NCBI GenBank assembly: GCA_032158125.1
Contig: JASKOT010000005.1
Location: 744,001 to 808,000 of the forward strand
Source: Papiliotrema nemorosa
Taxonomy: Eukaryota > Basidiomycota > Tremellomycetes > Tremellales > Rhynchogastremaceae
Direction of reading: 5' to 3'
Length of the DNA stretch: 64,000 nucleotides
Shown: positions 35,323-46,414 of the stretch, one piece after another
Numbering within the stretch: the stretch's first letter is position 1
How the letters are laid out: each line of letters opens with the position of its first letter
Translations under genes and position numbers: made by a program
Notes under the pieces: generated by a model
The model's database searches: none
What the model was told of the DNA's origin: nothing
Seen by the model: only the letters and a program-made list of their open reading frames with translations

Positions 35323-36654
35323 TCACGGAGCATGTCGGTGGTCGGTCGAGTCTTGGTTCGGGTTGACCTCCCTTGATGCGTCAGCTCCTGCGCAGCCCGG
35401 CCATGATTGGACACACCAGTAGTGGAGGTGCTTGGCAAGATAGTAGACACCGGTAGCAGTCAGGGAACCAAGAGTGGGACCTAGCCCTTCTCAGTCAGCG
35501 ACTTGGGTCCAAGGGATCGCTTACAGTAGATCCAGTGGTAGTTGTCGAAACCGGAGATACAAGCAGGTCCGAACGCTCGAGCGGTGCTAGAACGTCAATA
35601 GATGACCAAGGGGTTTTCTTCGTGCAACTGACTTGACTGCTCCACCAGTGAACGGGACAGACTGAACATCAGTCCACCTGTATTCTGTATGCGGCGTGGC
35701 TTACGAAGAGCTCAACGACGAATAGCATGAAACCGAAACCTAGGGGAGCGAAAGGTGTGAGACGGTGTTTCTCTGGGTAAGGTAAGCGGTATTCTCAGTA
35801 TTGGTTAAAGGACTAACCAGCAGCCAAGAACAGTACGGAGAGGACCAATCCGGCAGTAGCGAAAGCTTCGATGAAAAGCCCTTGGGTCCGGTTCGTGCCG
35901 CTACCTAGCGAGACCGCGACTGCCAGTGGACCGGGAGTTAAGCCGTCCAGAATGGCGGCAGCAACGATACCTCCAATCATCTGGGCGGTGGCGGTCACTA
36001 TCCCATCAGCGCATTCGTAGATCAGAGGGGGGCCAGAACTCACACAAGAACCGCACAGGCGTGATTGCTCCGACCAAAATCTGACTCGTCAACTTCTTGC
36101 ACTTCTCATGCAATTTGCGCCAACTTGCCAAGCTCAGTCCGACCGAAGGATTCATCAGTGATCCGCTGAATCGATAGAAGACCGTAGCGACAGCGAAGAG
36201 GGATAAACCGAAGGCAGCGGAGATGTAATAGTAGCCCTTTCGAGGAGGGTCAGCGGTACAGCGAGGCGCTACATCCAAATTTTGCTCACCGAGATTCTCG
36301 CACCGTCGCTGCCTTGAAGAGTCGTCCCGGTACCTTCTGCCGTAGCAGCGGATTGGAGGTTCACCGAGACTACTTGCACAGCCTGACATGAGCATCAGTG
36401 AGCAGAGTAGGAAAAAGGTGGACCCGCTCCAAAGGCGAAGAGCAAGAAGAGAACCTAGGTGTCAGTATCTGCCACTTTCATTCAGGAAGTCGCTTACAGT
36501 CGCGATGAGCTCCGCTGTGAAGTCAGCAGGAGTCCTTTGTATCTGCAGAAAACTAACCACCAGCAGCCACCACATCGTTCTTGATGTCTGCGAAAAGACC
36601 TTGCTTCCGTGGAGCGGTCTCAGTGTGACGGGGTTGTTTCGCTTCGTGGTTCAT
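35323..36654 (-). CDS. Aquaporin/MIP channel with NPS and NTA pore motifs
   Basis: Start at 36654 (MNHEAKQPRHTETAPRKQG, then a helix with ELIAT and LFAFGAG). Later exons: YYYISAAFGLSLFAVATVF followed by SGSLMNPSVGLSLA (first half-helix), MIGGIVAAAILDGLTPG, LFIEAFATAGLVLSVLFLA, then VPFTGGAVNTARAFGPA (second half-helix, split by an intron at the Asn), DNYHWIYC, PTLGSLTATGVYYLAKHL, and a polar tail with the stop at 35323. Six hydrophobic helices plus two re-entrant motifs fix the MIP family. The canonical NPA boxes read NPS and NTA, so both alanine/proline positions next to the selectivity asparagines are changed while both asparagines remain. Water or small-solute transport is likely; the filter residues do not let me choose. 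Confidence 0.82.
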
Positions 36655-37501
36655 CTTGACGGGGTGAGAACGCTTTACAGATCTTGGCGAGGAGAACGCT
36701 GTGGTATTTTTGGACGAAATGCGGTCTTTACACACTGCGAGTATGAAGCGGAATGGGTGCTAGATACACAAGGGCGATCTGGGAATGGTCAATTGATATA
36801 TGTGATTCCCGCCAAAGGATGCTGCAATCTAGTTGCGTCACAGAGAGATGCATGACAAGCGTCATTCAGATTCCAGCCATTCGCATACGATCTGCAACAG
36901 AACTATCGCCAAGCATGATGAGAACTGCGGGCAAGATTATTGAACCCTTTTCCAGTGCTTGGAGGCAGACCGAATTTTGATCCGTCACGCGCGCATCCCA
37001 CCCAAGAGGAATTCGAGATGGTTCTCAGGTAGTGTGCGAAGATCGTCGGTCAGGGGATTATCAGCAGATCGGCAGAGATGGCAAGTCAGAGCAAGGATGA
37101 TGGTGAAAGGGTGCAACCCTCAATGACGCAAAGATGTAACGCTGGAATCAATTGAGTTTTCCAACGAATTCTCTTGCTCCACAATAATCGTGGCAATCGA
37201 GACCATGTCAGCCAATTTCCGCCTCTTATCTTGCCTGAGAGGCCGGATGCTGATCATCCTCCAGGGTGTCGATTCGGTCGAACAGATCTGAACCATTTGC
37301 ATTCAAGATGCACGCGCTGCGATCACGCATCTCTGAGATGGACGCGTCCTTGACCCGGCTAATTCGGGAAGGTGGCGAGTTTATCCGGGTAAGAATGCAT
37401 TTCCGGTCGGACCATGCCTGAAGCCGAATGACCATTGTTGCAGACCCCCTCATGACTCCCTCCTGTATCCCAATGCATTTGGACAGTGGTCAAGCTATAC
37501 A
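36655..37501. other. Intergenic region, no supported gene
   Basis: About 850 bases between the divergent aquaporin and E1 alpha starts. Open frames of 60-155 codons exist but the longest overlaps the aquaporin exons in antisense and is a shadow. Presumed to carry both promoters. Confidence 0.45.
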
Positions 37502-39403
37502 ATGTCGAAGCCTGCCCGATCAGTCCTGAGCAGGAGGTCGACTTTTCCGAGGCAGCTTCGTCACCTGGTAGGTCTGCGTCAAGATTGATGTTCGGAGTTT
37601 GGGCTGACTTCAGATCACCGGCCCATCGCCTGTCAAAGGGACGACTACCACACCGACCTCTGCACCTTTGCCACATCCTACCCCTCTTCCAGCTTTCCAT
37701 GTCCCGTCTTCGAGCCACGATGGAATGCCTCTATACGTCCCTGGGTCGCACGAAGAAAGACAGGCCAGACATGCCAGAATGTCCAGTCCATTAAGGAGAG
37801 GAACACACGAATCATGGTGGACTCCAGAGAGGCATTTCTTCAACGCCGTTTCAAAAGTGTGACTGATACTGCGTCTTTAGCTCATGTACAGACTATACCT
37901 ACATATAGGGTATTGGACGAAAATGGAGTGCTGGTGCGAGGGGCTCAAGCACCCGATGTAAGTCCCTCGCCTTGTCATAATGATCCTTGCTGAGGGCAGA
38001 TCACGAAAGAGGAAGCCAAGGCGATATACCACACTATGACCCTCATCCCTATAGTCGACAACATCCTGTATCAATCCCAAAGACAAGGCAAGATATCGTT
38101 CTACATGCAATGTGCAGGTGAAGAAGCAGCAGTGGTAGCTTCCGCAAGCGCCATGTTGCCCAACGACGAGTTTTTCGGTCAATATGTAAGCCTGCCTGAC
38201 CCATGTCGATGTTGAAGACTTCGAATAATCGCTGATAACAAGCGAGAATCAGCGGCGCTTTTGCACCGTGGCTTCTCTCTCAACTCGCTCATGGCGCAAT
38301 GTTTCGGTAATGTCGAGGATACATGTACAAAGGGAAGGCAGATGCCGGTTCACTACTCCAGCCCGGAACACGGCTTTCATACTATCACTTCTCCTCTTGC
38401 TACACAGTGGGCCGACGACACCTCGGATTTGCCATTAGCTGATGGACAGAATGCCACAAGCGGCCGGGGCAGCTTACGCGCTGAAGTTGGACGAAAAGAG
38501 ACAGGGAGATTGTGTGATCTGCTACTTTGGAGACGGTGCGCCGATCTATACCGCAAGTCTCTTCGGCTGATCAGAAGGTGCTGCCAGCGAGGGAGACTTT
38601 CACGCTGCTTTGGGTATGAACTCCGTACTAGGTGGTCCGGTGATTTGGTTCTGTCGAAACAACGGGTAAGGTTCAGTCTTTGGCGATCCGGCGAAGCCAT
38701 GCTGATGATCAGTTTTGCCATTTCAACGCCGGTCATCGACCAGTATGCAGGAGACGGTATAGCGTCGAGGGGTCCAGGCTATGGACTTGACACAATCCGG
38801 GTGGACGGCAATGACGCTTTGGCTGTTTTGGCTGCCGTTCGGGAAGCTCGTCGCAGAGCGGTCGAGGGGAAGCGAGGGGTTATTGTGGAAGCTCTATCAT
38901 ATAGGCGTGGCCACCATTCCACTTCGGACGACTCTAGCAAGTACAGACCTGCAGAGGAAGTAAGCGAGTGGGATATCGTTGGTGAGGGGGTAATCTGCGA
39001 TGGTGAGCATACGCTGACGGTTAGATAACCCTATACACCGTCTTCGGGCTTTCATGCGCCAGAAAGGTTGGTGGACGGAATCAGAAGAGACGGCACTTTT
39101 AGCGAAACACAAGGCAGATGTGCTGTCGGCGTTCAAACGGGCGGAAAAGCAACCTAAACCCAAACTCGGGGAGATGTTCAATGATGTCTGGGCCGTGAAG
39201 AAGGGCGATTCTGCACCGCGTGTCATTGTCAGTCGTCCTCCCACTCCATTTGTTGACAGTCTGATCGGTAGATGGAGCAAAAAGCGGAATTGGGCAGGCT
39301 GTTGAAAAAGTATGGGGACGTGTGGGAGCCTTGGAAAAGGGATCGAAAGAAATTTGTCGAAGAGGGGGAAGACGTCATGGACTGCGACGGGAGGGCTATG
39401 TAG
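37502..39403 (+). CDS. Branched-chain 2-oxoacid dehydrogenase E1 component, alpha subunit
   Basis: The ATG at 37502 gives an Arg-rich, acid-poor leader (MSKPARSVLSRRSTFPRQLR) typical of mitochondrial import, followed by a Pro/Thr/Ser-rich spacer. The enzyme core begins at HFFNAVSK joined over a 35-nt intron to TIPTYRVLDENG. Then: SQRQGKISFYMQCAGEEA, QYRESAALLHRGF, MPVHYSSPEHGFHTITSPLATQ (family-specific), YFGDGAASEGDFHAAL, the thiamine-diphosphate/Mg motif ending WFCRNNGFAIST, and EALSYRRGHHSTSDDSSKYR, the phosphorylation-loop region. The last exon reads EQKAELGRLLKKYGDVWEPW. With E1 beta, E2 and E3 it decarboxylates the keto acids of Leu, Ile and Val in the mitochondrial matrix. Assigned to BCKDHA, not pyruvate dehydrogenase E1 alpha, from the PVHYSS and HHSTSDD blocks. 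Confidence 0.9.
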
Positions 39404-39606
39404 CGTCTCCGCTCATACTTTTCCCGTCTTGCACGTATCTTTCGAGCACATGCATGTTGTTGCTATATTGTACATCTTGTCGATTATCGGGTTTCTGCTC
39501 ATTCACCTGTACTCGCAAGCCGATCAAGTTCGAGTTGGCAAGTTGTCCATTCCCTTCTTCTCCATCTGGATATCAGCATCAATCCGACCTGCATCTCAAA
39601 GCCTTC

Positions 39607-39857
39607 TTAACTGACCTCCTTGACCTCCTCGGCTGCATCAGGTTCAGCCTTTTTGGCCTGTTCAGTCAATCCCTCTGAAATGACGGGTTGAGGTTCAGAT
39701 TCTGCTTGTCACTCAGGCGCTCGATCGATCGTCGTCCAAGCGACTCACGAGTCTTTTGCTCTTCAGCGGACATTTTGGAATCGGGAAAGCGGTACTTGGG
39801 AGTAGTCGAGAAAGATCGGAGAGCTGGAAAGGTGGTTGTTCGAAGTGTCAGTCGCAT
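39607..39857 (-). CDS. Small mitochondrial-type protein, function unknown
   Basis: Two exons (39857..39749 and 39701..39607) joined by a 47-nt intron give 67 residues. The N-terminus MRLTLRTTTFPALRSFSTTP is a textbook presequence with an RSFSTTP-type processing region. The mature part is short, charged and Lys/Glu/Ala-rich (EQAKKAEPDAAEEVKEV). Without the splice the frame ends in a shorter unrelated tail, and the spliced tail is more regular, so I favour the spliced form. The gene is convergent with the E1 alpha gene, about 200 bp away. I do not recognise a family. Confidence 0.6.
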
Positions 39858-40105
39858 GCAAGTGGTTGGTGCAAGTGCAGCTGGAGTCTCTTGTGCTCGC
39901 TCGATTGAGACGGCGGGTCCCCCCTTATGACGTATGGAAGCCAGGAAAGAGGCGTCAGTGTCAATTAGGAGCGAGTTTGTAATGGGATTAACAATCTCGG
40001 GGAAACCGGTTATAAACCCTCATGTGTCTCGGCAATTCATTCTTCCCGGAGCGATCACTTGCTCTGTACTCGAACGTCAACACTGTCAGTCATGCAACAT
40101 CCATC

Positions 40106-42020
40106 ATGAAGTCTCCCGAAAGCTTGAGACTCCCACTGGCGGCTGGTGCGTCATCACGACAGCACGGGAGGAGAATCTGGCACATCGGCGCAGGCTTATT
40201 TCTCCTCGTCGTCGCCTCATTCGGATGGTCTTGTCGCAAGCTCATACCGGACTTACGGCTTGGCGACTGCACGAGGCATCACCCTGACCGTTGGATTGAT
40301 CAGCAAGAGGAGACTTCATACCGCAAGATCTTGAGCAACATCGGCGTACGAGCAGCAGCGAAGGACGGTTTGGTTGTGGCTAGTCCAAGCAAAGGTGGGT
40401 CATCGGAACCAGACTACTTTGTGGGTTCGCCCTACTCGAACGATGCAGAATCGCCTGATAGCAGTACACATGGACGAGAGATTCAGCATTGACCATCAAG
40501 ACACTTCTCCCGCGTTTTCTGCCTTCTAACTATCTTGCGCCATGGTCTTACGAGCTCGACGTCACCCATCCTGCCACAGACTTCAAGGGAGATCCTCTAT
40601 TGGAAGATCTGATCAGGTCGTATGTGGTGTCTCAGAGAGATGTACAGCAGCTTGATACCCTTTCCGGGGATCTGTGGACAGGGGGTCTCAATGAGCCCAA
40701 GTATACAGCAGAAGGGAAGGCGTTCGATGGAGATTGGGGAAGGCCCCAACGGTGAGTGCAACGTTGGATGAAACTGACCTCAGTGATGGACCACCTCTAC
40801 GTGCTCTTGCTCTTATACCCTATGCTCATTTTCTCCTTGATCGGGGAGGCTTCCTCGACTCGGAATACGTCGCCGAGAATCTATACGATTCGACCGCGAT
40901 ACGACGACCTGGGAGCTTGATCAAGAATGACCTAGAGGAGATTGCGCACGGATGCTTCAAAGAGGGTTTCGACCTATGGGAAGAAGTGTGAGCCCTGAAT
41001 TCAGAAATGGGATAATTGGATTGACCGGCAGTAACGGGCACCATCTCTGGACTAGGATTGTGGCGATGAGAGCTCTTGAAGCGGGCTCTAAACTCGCCAG
41101 AAGAATGGACGACCCCGGTGCTGCGGCCTTCTACAGCAGAGTGGCAGTGACCATCAAGGATAGCCTATCGGAGTTCTGGGTAGACAACAAGCACAACAGC
41201 TATTGGGCTGCGTCTATATCAGGCGAGTCACATCAGGCTACGGGCAAACAATTGAAAGGGTTGGATTGTGCTTTCCTGCTTTCGGTAATTCACTCAGCAT
41301 CGCCCAAATTCGAGCATAACAACGGCTCGAGCCCTCTCAAGGCGGACGATCCTACCGTATTGGGGACACATCGGTTGTACTTGCAGTCTTTCGAAGGAGA
41401 ATACTCTATCAATACTCGTGATTGGACCAACGGACGGCTTGTCGGCAGATACAAAGGAGACGAGTATGACGGGGTGGGCAAGTCTCAAGCCAATCCATGG
41501 TCAGCTATCTCTGGCTCTCCTGAAATGATAAGCTGATCTAAGGTTCATATGCTCCTATTCTGTGGCTCACGTGCTGTATCTCGCTCAAGCTTCGTTTCTC
41601 CAATCGGGAGTCATCCATCTTACACAGCACAACATACCCTTCTGGTCCGAGCTTCTCCATCGACCTCTCAATTTAGAGAAGGAAAAGGCATGGGAAGCGG
41701 GGCAGAAGAAGTATAATCTAGGCATCAAAGCACTGTGGGAGCTTGCAGAGGCGTACTTTGAACTCGCTGCCAAGCACATCGAGGATGGAAGCATGAGCGA
41801 GCAGATCAACAGGTCAGTGGAGCAGGATATCTGGTGGTTGCTGAATTACAGGACGGATGGGACTCAGTGCGGAGCGAGGGATCTGACTTGGTCGCATGCG
41901 TCTTTCCTTGATGCTGCTCGAGCTCGTCGAGTAGCACTCAGGTTGAGAAGGCGTAACACTCGACCGGAACATACCTTGAAATCCTTTTGGCGTTCACTCC
42001 CTCTGGTATTATGGAGCTAG
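40106..42020 (+). CDS. GH15 glucoamylase with N-terminal membrane anchor
   Basis: ATG at 40106, stop at 42018. Residues 24-41 (IWHIGAGLFLLVVASFGW) follow a basic stretch and look like a type II signal anchor, not a cleaved signal peptide. The GH15 (alpha/alpha)6 barrel follows: ILSNIG...GLVVASPSKG, PDYF joined to YTWTRDSALTIKTLL over a 44-nt intron, GLNEPKYTAEGKAFDGDWGRPQR, DGPPLRALALI, FDLWEEVNGHHLWT with the general-acid Glu, and near the end MSEQINR joined to DGTQCGARDLTWSHASF carrying the general-base Glu. The family releases glucose from the non-reducing ends of starch- or glycogen-like glucans. No starch-binding domain is present, and the anchor suggests a Golgi, vacuolar or surface-bound enzyme. 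Confidence 0.87.
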
Positions 42021-42150
42021 CTATCCTTTGCTCGTTACGAGCTCGTAGTCAACGCATTATCACGATTGTATGAGAATACAGAGATGCATGTATCATGACA
42101 ACGAGGCGGCACGTGGGCGAAGGAACCATAAGAAACACATGATGGAGGAA

Positions 42151-43835
42151 TCACTTCTCAACCTCTGCAGTGTAAATAAACTTTGCAAGGTATAGCAGTC
42201 CAGCTGCGACCTCTTCTGCGGCTGGGCGGATGAGGTGGGGCGGCAGGGTGAATCCATACTGCCCATGAGCACCTACCTCATTGCACGAAGGTAGACTTAC
42301 AGTTCCGGTATCTCTCAATTCGGCAGAGTATGACCACCTAGCGTCGACCACTCCATACGCGTAATCGATCGCATCACCGGGTGCTCTAATAATCAGCTCG
42401 ACTGCATAGGAAAGCGGGGTAGACGGACCGATAAGTCAATTCGCAAGCTTGTCCAGCTTGATATCCCTCGCCGTGGCCCGTTCTCATAGCTTTGGCAACT
42501 CCTAGTCCAGCCTCCATGAGCATCTCTGCATCATGTGGAAATTCATCACACGAATACGCGAACGGGAACATGACTATGAATGAGCTTGGACGCAACACAG
42601 TCAGGGTGAGACTCACAAAGTTGACCGTAAGAGTGCAGGTCAATAAACGCCCTGACCTTTCTCTCTTTGCCTTGTTGGGTAGAGGTCGCATTAGTCAGAT
42701 ACTCGCCCATGGCTTTCGTCTCGTACGCCTCGAAAGCCTTTTGACCGGAGTATGCATCGGAACAAGGAGCAGCTCTCGACTTTCTCCATTTGTATCCCCA
42801 GTTTGAGTTCAGGTCGATCCCTTGGATCAGCTTCCACGTTGGTCACTGCGCGACAGAACTCACCTTGGCAGATCTTTGAACCGGTGTCTTGTCTATTCTT
42901 CCTCCACAATCGACTATGCTCATGGGAGTAGACGTAGCCGTCGGGGTTGATAGTGGGTACGACGGTGAAAGTAAACGCCTTCAAGAGTTGAGCTTGATGC
43001 GAGTCGGGTTGTTGGGTTGCGGTGAGGAGAATATCGTGGAACCAGTACATTGCCGTGGACGGGCCCACCCACTATAGGTCAGCTGGGCTTCACGATAAAG
43101 ATCCGGAGCTCACCTCTCTCGCATGTTGACCACTCTGCACGACAAACTCGCGCTCGACCTCACTCTCTTCTTCTTCTTCCTCTCTACCACGACCTTTACC
43201 TTTCTTCCCCTTCCCCTTGCCCTTGCCCTTCCGGCTCAACGAGGAAGAGTCTTCAGTCCATGCTTTGAACCCCTTGATTTCCCTCCCTTCATATGTCTGT
43301 CCGATAACGACGCTTTCGACTCTCAAACCGTCGACACCGTCAAAGCCAGCCACAAGCGCATCTCCGAAAGAATAGATATCCTCTATCGTATGATATTCAT
43401 CGTGAAACTTAGACTCGATCGAACCGAGGTCCCATGAGCCGTCGAGATTGGTAGTGGCAGCCTTGACGGATGTGAGGGCGGACAAGTCTGTGATGAATGG
43501 CTCAAAGGTGGAAGAGGATGGGATGAAGCGGGATAAGAGTGGAAGAATGGATGGGTTCAAGTGAACGTCGAGTGTAGTTGGTGTCGATCGCCAAACATCG
43601 AGCTCGAGAAGCTGCAATCAGTACGCCATACTTATACAGCCTCAAGACGCACCTCGATAGCTTGAGTGATCTCTTCCTTGACAGTCGAATCAAGATGCGC
43701 CCAATCTAACCTCCACACTTGGTCACCTTGATAGTTGCCAAACGCGTTATCAAGCGTTGTCTGCAGGGGAAGTTGGTCGACTTCAGCGAGAGCAAAGCCG
43801 AGTAGAGCCGTAGTTAGAGCGTACAGGTGCCGCAT
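42151..43835 (-). CDS. Secreted M14 metallocarboxypeptidase (Ecm14-like)
   Basis: Signal peptide MRHLYALTTALLGFALA at the start (43835). A propeptide of about 130 residues follows, then SKFHDEYHTIEDIYSFGDAL at the domain start. Zinc ligands: VVQSGQHAREW supplies His and Glu, and FIDLHSYGQLFMFPF the second His. The catalytic Glu is in SYSAELRDTGTYGF, near the C-terminus at 42151. Two oddities: a Lys/Gly block running into six Glu (KGKGKGKGKKGKGRGREEEE) lies directly before the first zinc motif, and the substrate-carboxylate motif reads GIDLNSNWGYKW, with Ser where the Asn-Arg pair of active carboxypeptidases has Arg. Ecm14 proteins also show altered residues. Whether it cleaves C-terminal residues normally is doubtful. 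Confidence 0.85.
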
Positions 43836-44099
43836 GATGGTTGCGTTGTACGTGTATGAGTAGGATGCAAGTCACACGAGGGAGAAGAGATGGAAGGATT
43901 CGGTGGATGAATAGCAATGATCCGAAGAATATCCCCAAGTGTCAGGGGTTGATCTTCTCAGTGGCACAAATGGAGACTGGTAACATATCTTGGCATAACA
44001 ATGCAAGATATAGATTATTGCTACAGAGCATGAGTGGAAGAACAAGAAGAATAGAGCTACAGGAGAATAACAGATCAAAATCGAAGTGGATCATACGAA

Positions 44100-44841
44100 T
44101 CAAGCTTCCTCCTCCTCCCCTCCTTCAGTCTTCTCCTTCTCCTTCTTCATCTCCACCTCCATCTCCGCGTCCAAGAGCAATTTTACCTTGTCCAACTCGG
44201 TCTGAAGCTTCTTGTACCATTCGAGGAAATGGTGCGCGACGGAGACATCATGAATGAGGTCATCGATATCCTTGTTCAACGCAGCAAACTCGGCATCGGA
44301 ACGATTGAGCGGTCCGTACGCTCGATGCTTGTTAATCAGCCATGGCTATCGATTAGGTATAATGACATACCGAGATCATATTGATCAATTTCACGCTCCA
44401 AGCGGTCCAGTAATCCAAGGTTCCTTCGTACGCGTCCAATCGCGACTGGGTTTTATTCACCTTCGCGAGGAGTTCCCTCGCTTTGACAGTGAGAGGAGCC
44501 ATGTGCACCGGCATTGAGGTTTCAGACGAATGACCAGATCGACGAGGCGAGAGATCGACCGAAGATCGAGTTTCACTCTCCGAATCGGAAGAGTACAACA
44601 CGTAGTTGGGCGTGACGTTTCTTTTGGGGAACGCGACGGGCTGGATCCTTGGTGTAGGTCGACTATGCAAAGGCTTACATCCCGGAGGATAGACCTTGAA
44701 TTGTCGTGGGCCATGAGGATCGCCGAGAGGTGCCTTGGGCATATCGAACCTCGATTGGACCTTGCCATAATTCGGAGAGAAGGGATCTTGGTTGATCGAG
44801 CCCTTGGGAGGGTATCGTGGGCACTCTGAGTAGGTCGCCAT
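44100..44841 (-). CDS. Hypothetical protein with C-terminal coiled coil
   Basis: Two exons (44841..44371 and 44327..44100) give 232 residues. The first 120 residues are Pro/Arg/Ser-rich and probably disordered, with a Ser/Asp cluster (YSSDSESETRSSVDLSPRR). From about residue 130, PLTVKARELLAKVNKTQSRLDAYEGTLDYW starts a helical region, which continues after the intron and ends in a Glu/Lys coiled coil (KVKLLLDAEMEVEMKKEKEK). I recognise no family. It starts head to head with the coiled-coil gene at 45736. Confidence 0.6.
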
Positions 44842-45735
44842 ACTGTCGAGGTCAAGTAGAGGGGCTGTAAGGCAGTGTAAGTGCTTGTAGGTGTAGGTCG
44901 AGTGTGCTGGGTAGACTCGTAAGAAGTGGGTGAAGTCGACGTAGAAAGCAAGTATCGAGATGGGGGGTACTTGACTTGTCCCCATTCCTCTCACGGAGAG
45001 GGCTGGAGGGTCAGAGCAGTGCACAGCCCGAGAAATCAAAGTTAGTCGCGAGGGCGTCAGGACTAGACGATTTCCTCTCCGAGGAGAGACAGCCCGAGAG
45101 CAGCTTTCCGGTCACGATAGCAAGGCCACTAAAATCAGAGACAGCCTTTTTTGGGTCGATCCGAAATTCGCCAGTATCTCTCGTTTCAGCTCTCAGTTCT
45201 TGCTTCTTGTGGTGATTCCAAGGGTGGTGGCTGGTATCAGAGTTGGGCTAAGATGCAGGATAGAAGTTCCGACATTGCAATTTCGACCAGTACCTCGCTA
45301 CGAGTGTCGCGATTCCTGCGGTCGGCCCCTGTCCCCCTTCGACTCTCACTGCTGTGGCTGAGCAAATCAGTCTGCTCGTCGGTCGTTGGCGATCGTCGTA
45401 CACCCTTTAGATGAGCATCTCGACCAAGTTGGTTGAAGTTCATCAGCCACTCCAAGAGCTCGAAACGATTCTTCCCATCAGCTCTCTCACCGTATATATA
45501 GCCTGCGCTCGAGCTCCATCTTGTCAACTTGCATCCCACTCGTCTACCCATCAGCTCTTTGTCACATCGAGGAACCTCCGTTCTCCCAATTTTACTTTCA
45601 TCGCGCCACACAATACAAGTCATCGCCACCAAGCCCATCTTCATCCCTCAGGTCGTCAAGACCGTCCCAAAGGCCGTCGCCGCGCTCGTCAAGCGGGCCA
45701 ATCCGACTCCAACCATCCTCTCTGCCGCTCGAAAG
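44842..45735. promoter_or_regulatory. Divergent promoter and 5' leader region
   Basis: About 890 bases between two outward-facing starts. A TATATATA stretch at about 45493-45500 sits some 240 bases before the 45736 ATG, in position for a TATA box of the plus-strand gene with a 5' leader of about 200 bases. The leader remains open in the ATG frame from about 45529, but without an upstream ATG. Confidence 0.45.
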
Positions 45736-46236
45736 ATGCACAAACGTCGATCCTCTGTCGACCATTCATTTGCGGCTTTACCCTTCCACGTGCCCGAATG
45801 GGAAGACTTCGAGCCACTGCCCAGCTCCGCCTTTATCCAAGGACCAGCTACACTCGTCGAGCGTCTCAATGAAGAATGTCAGGACTTGATCCAATACGGT
45901 CTCGGCGTCAAGCAGCAGATCCAAGAGATGAAGGATGAGTTGGAATTCTGCAACAAATTTTTGATGTCTGCCGAAAAGGTAAGTATTGCAATTGAGTTGC
46001 AAAAAGCATATCAGCTGACGTGTCAGAATAGCGAGAAACATCTCGCCACTGCGGTGCAGATTGCTCGACTCCAAATGCGGATCGACAGGTTCGAAAAGGA
46101 GTACCAGCTTATCCACCGACGATGGAGGCGTTGTGCCAAGGCAAAGGCTATCGCTGTGCGGGTCGAGAATAAACGACACGCTAAGAACGAGGCTGCGTGG
46201 ATCAAGTCTCAGATCAACCGATACAGACGTCGATAG
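45736..46236 (+). CDS. Hypothetical basic coiled-coil protein
   Basis: The first in-frame ATG is at 45736. A GTAAGT...GTCAG intron (45979..46026) is 48 nt, a multiple of three, and free of in-frame stops, so spliced (150 residues) and retained (166 residues) forms are both readable. The product is almost all helical: ECQDLIQYGLGVKQQIQEMK, then IARLQMRIDRFEKEYQLI and a strongly basic end (WRRCAKAKAIAVRVENKR, and a terminal YRRR). This composition fits a nucleic-acid- or cytoskeleton-associated small protein, but no domain is recognised. Confidence 0.6.
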   Translation: MHKRRSSVDHSFAALPFHVPEWEDFEPLPSSAFIQGPATLVERLNEECQDLIQYGLGVKQQIQEMKDELEFCNKFLMSAEKVSIAIELQKAYQLTCQNSEKHLATAVQIARLQMRIDRFEKEYQLIHRRWRRCAKAKAIAVRVENKRHAKNEAAWIKSQINRYRRR

Positions 46237-46414
46237 ACGACTATTCTTGAAGCGACTCGCTGCCGATTGAGCCTAGAGGTTCGTTTATGATTCGCCTCAT
46301 TTCGTTTCGTTTTGTCAGATATTCAGACTATGCCGAGCACACCTTTCGTGGTACTGTATGCATCATCATGCTCGTGCACTTCATAACGTACTAGGGAGTG
46401 CCTCACAATCCCTT

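Noticed and set aside
36388..36855. 155-codon plus-strand frame
   Set aside because: It is antisense to the first aquaporin exons and has no motif; a shadow frame.
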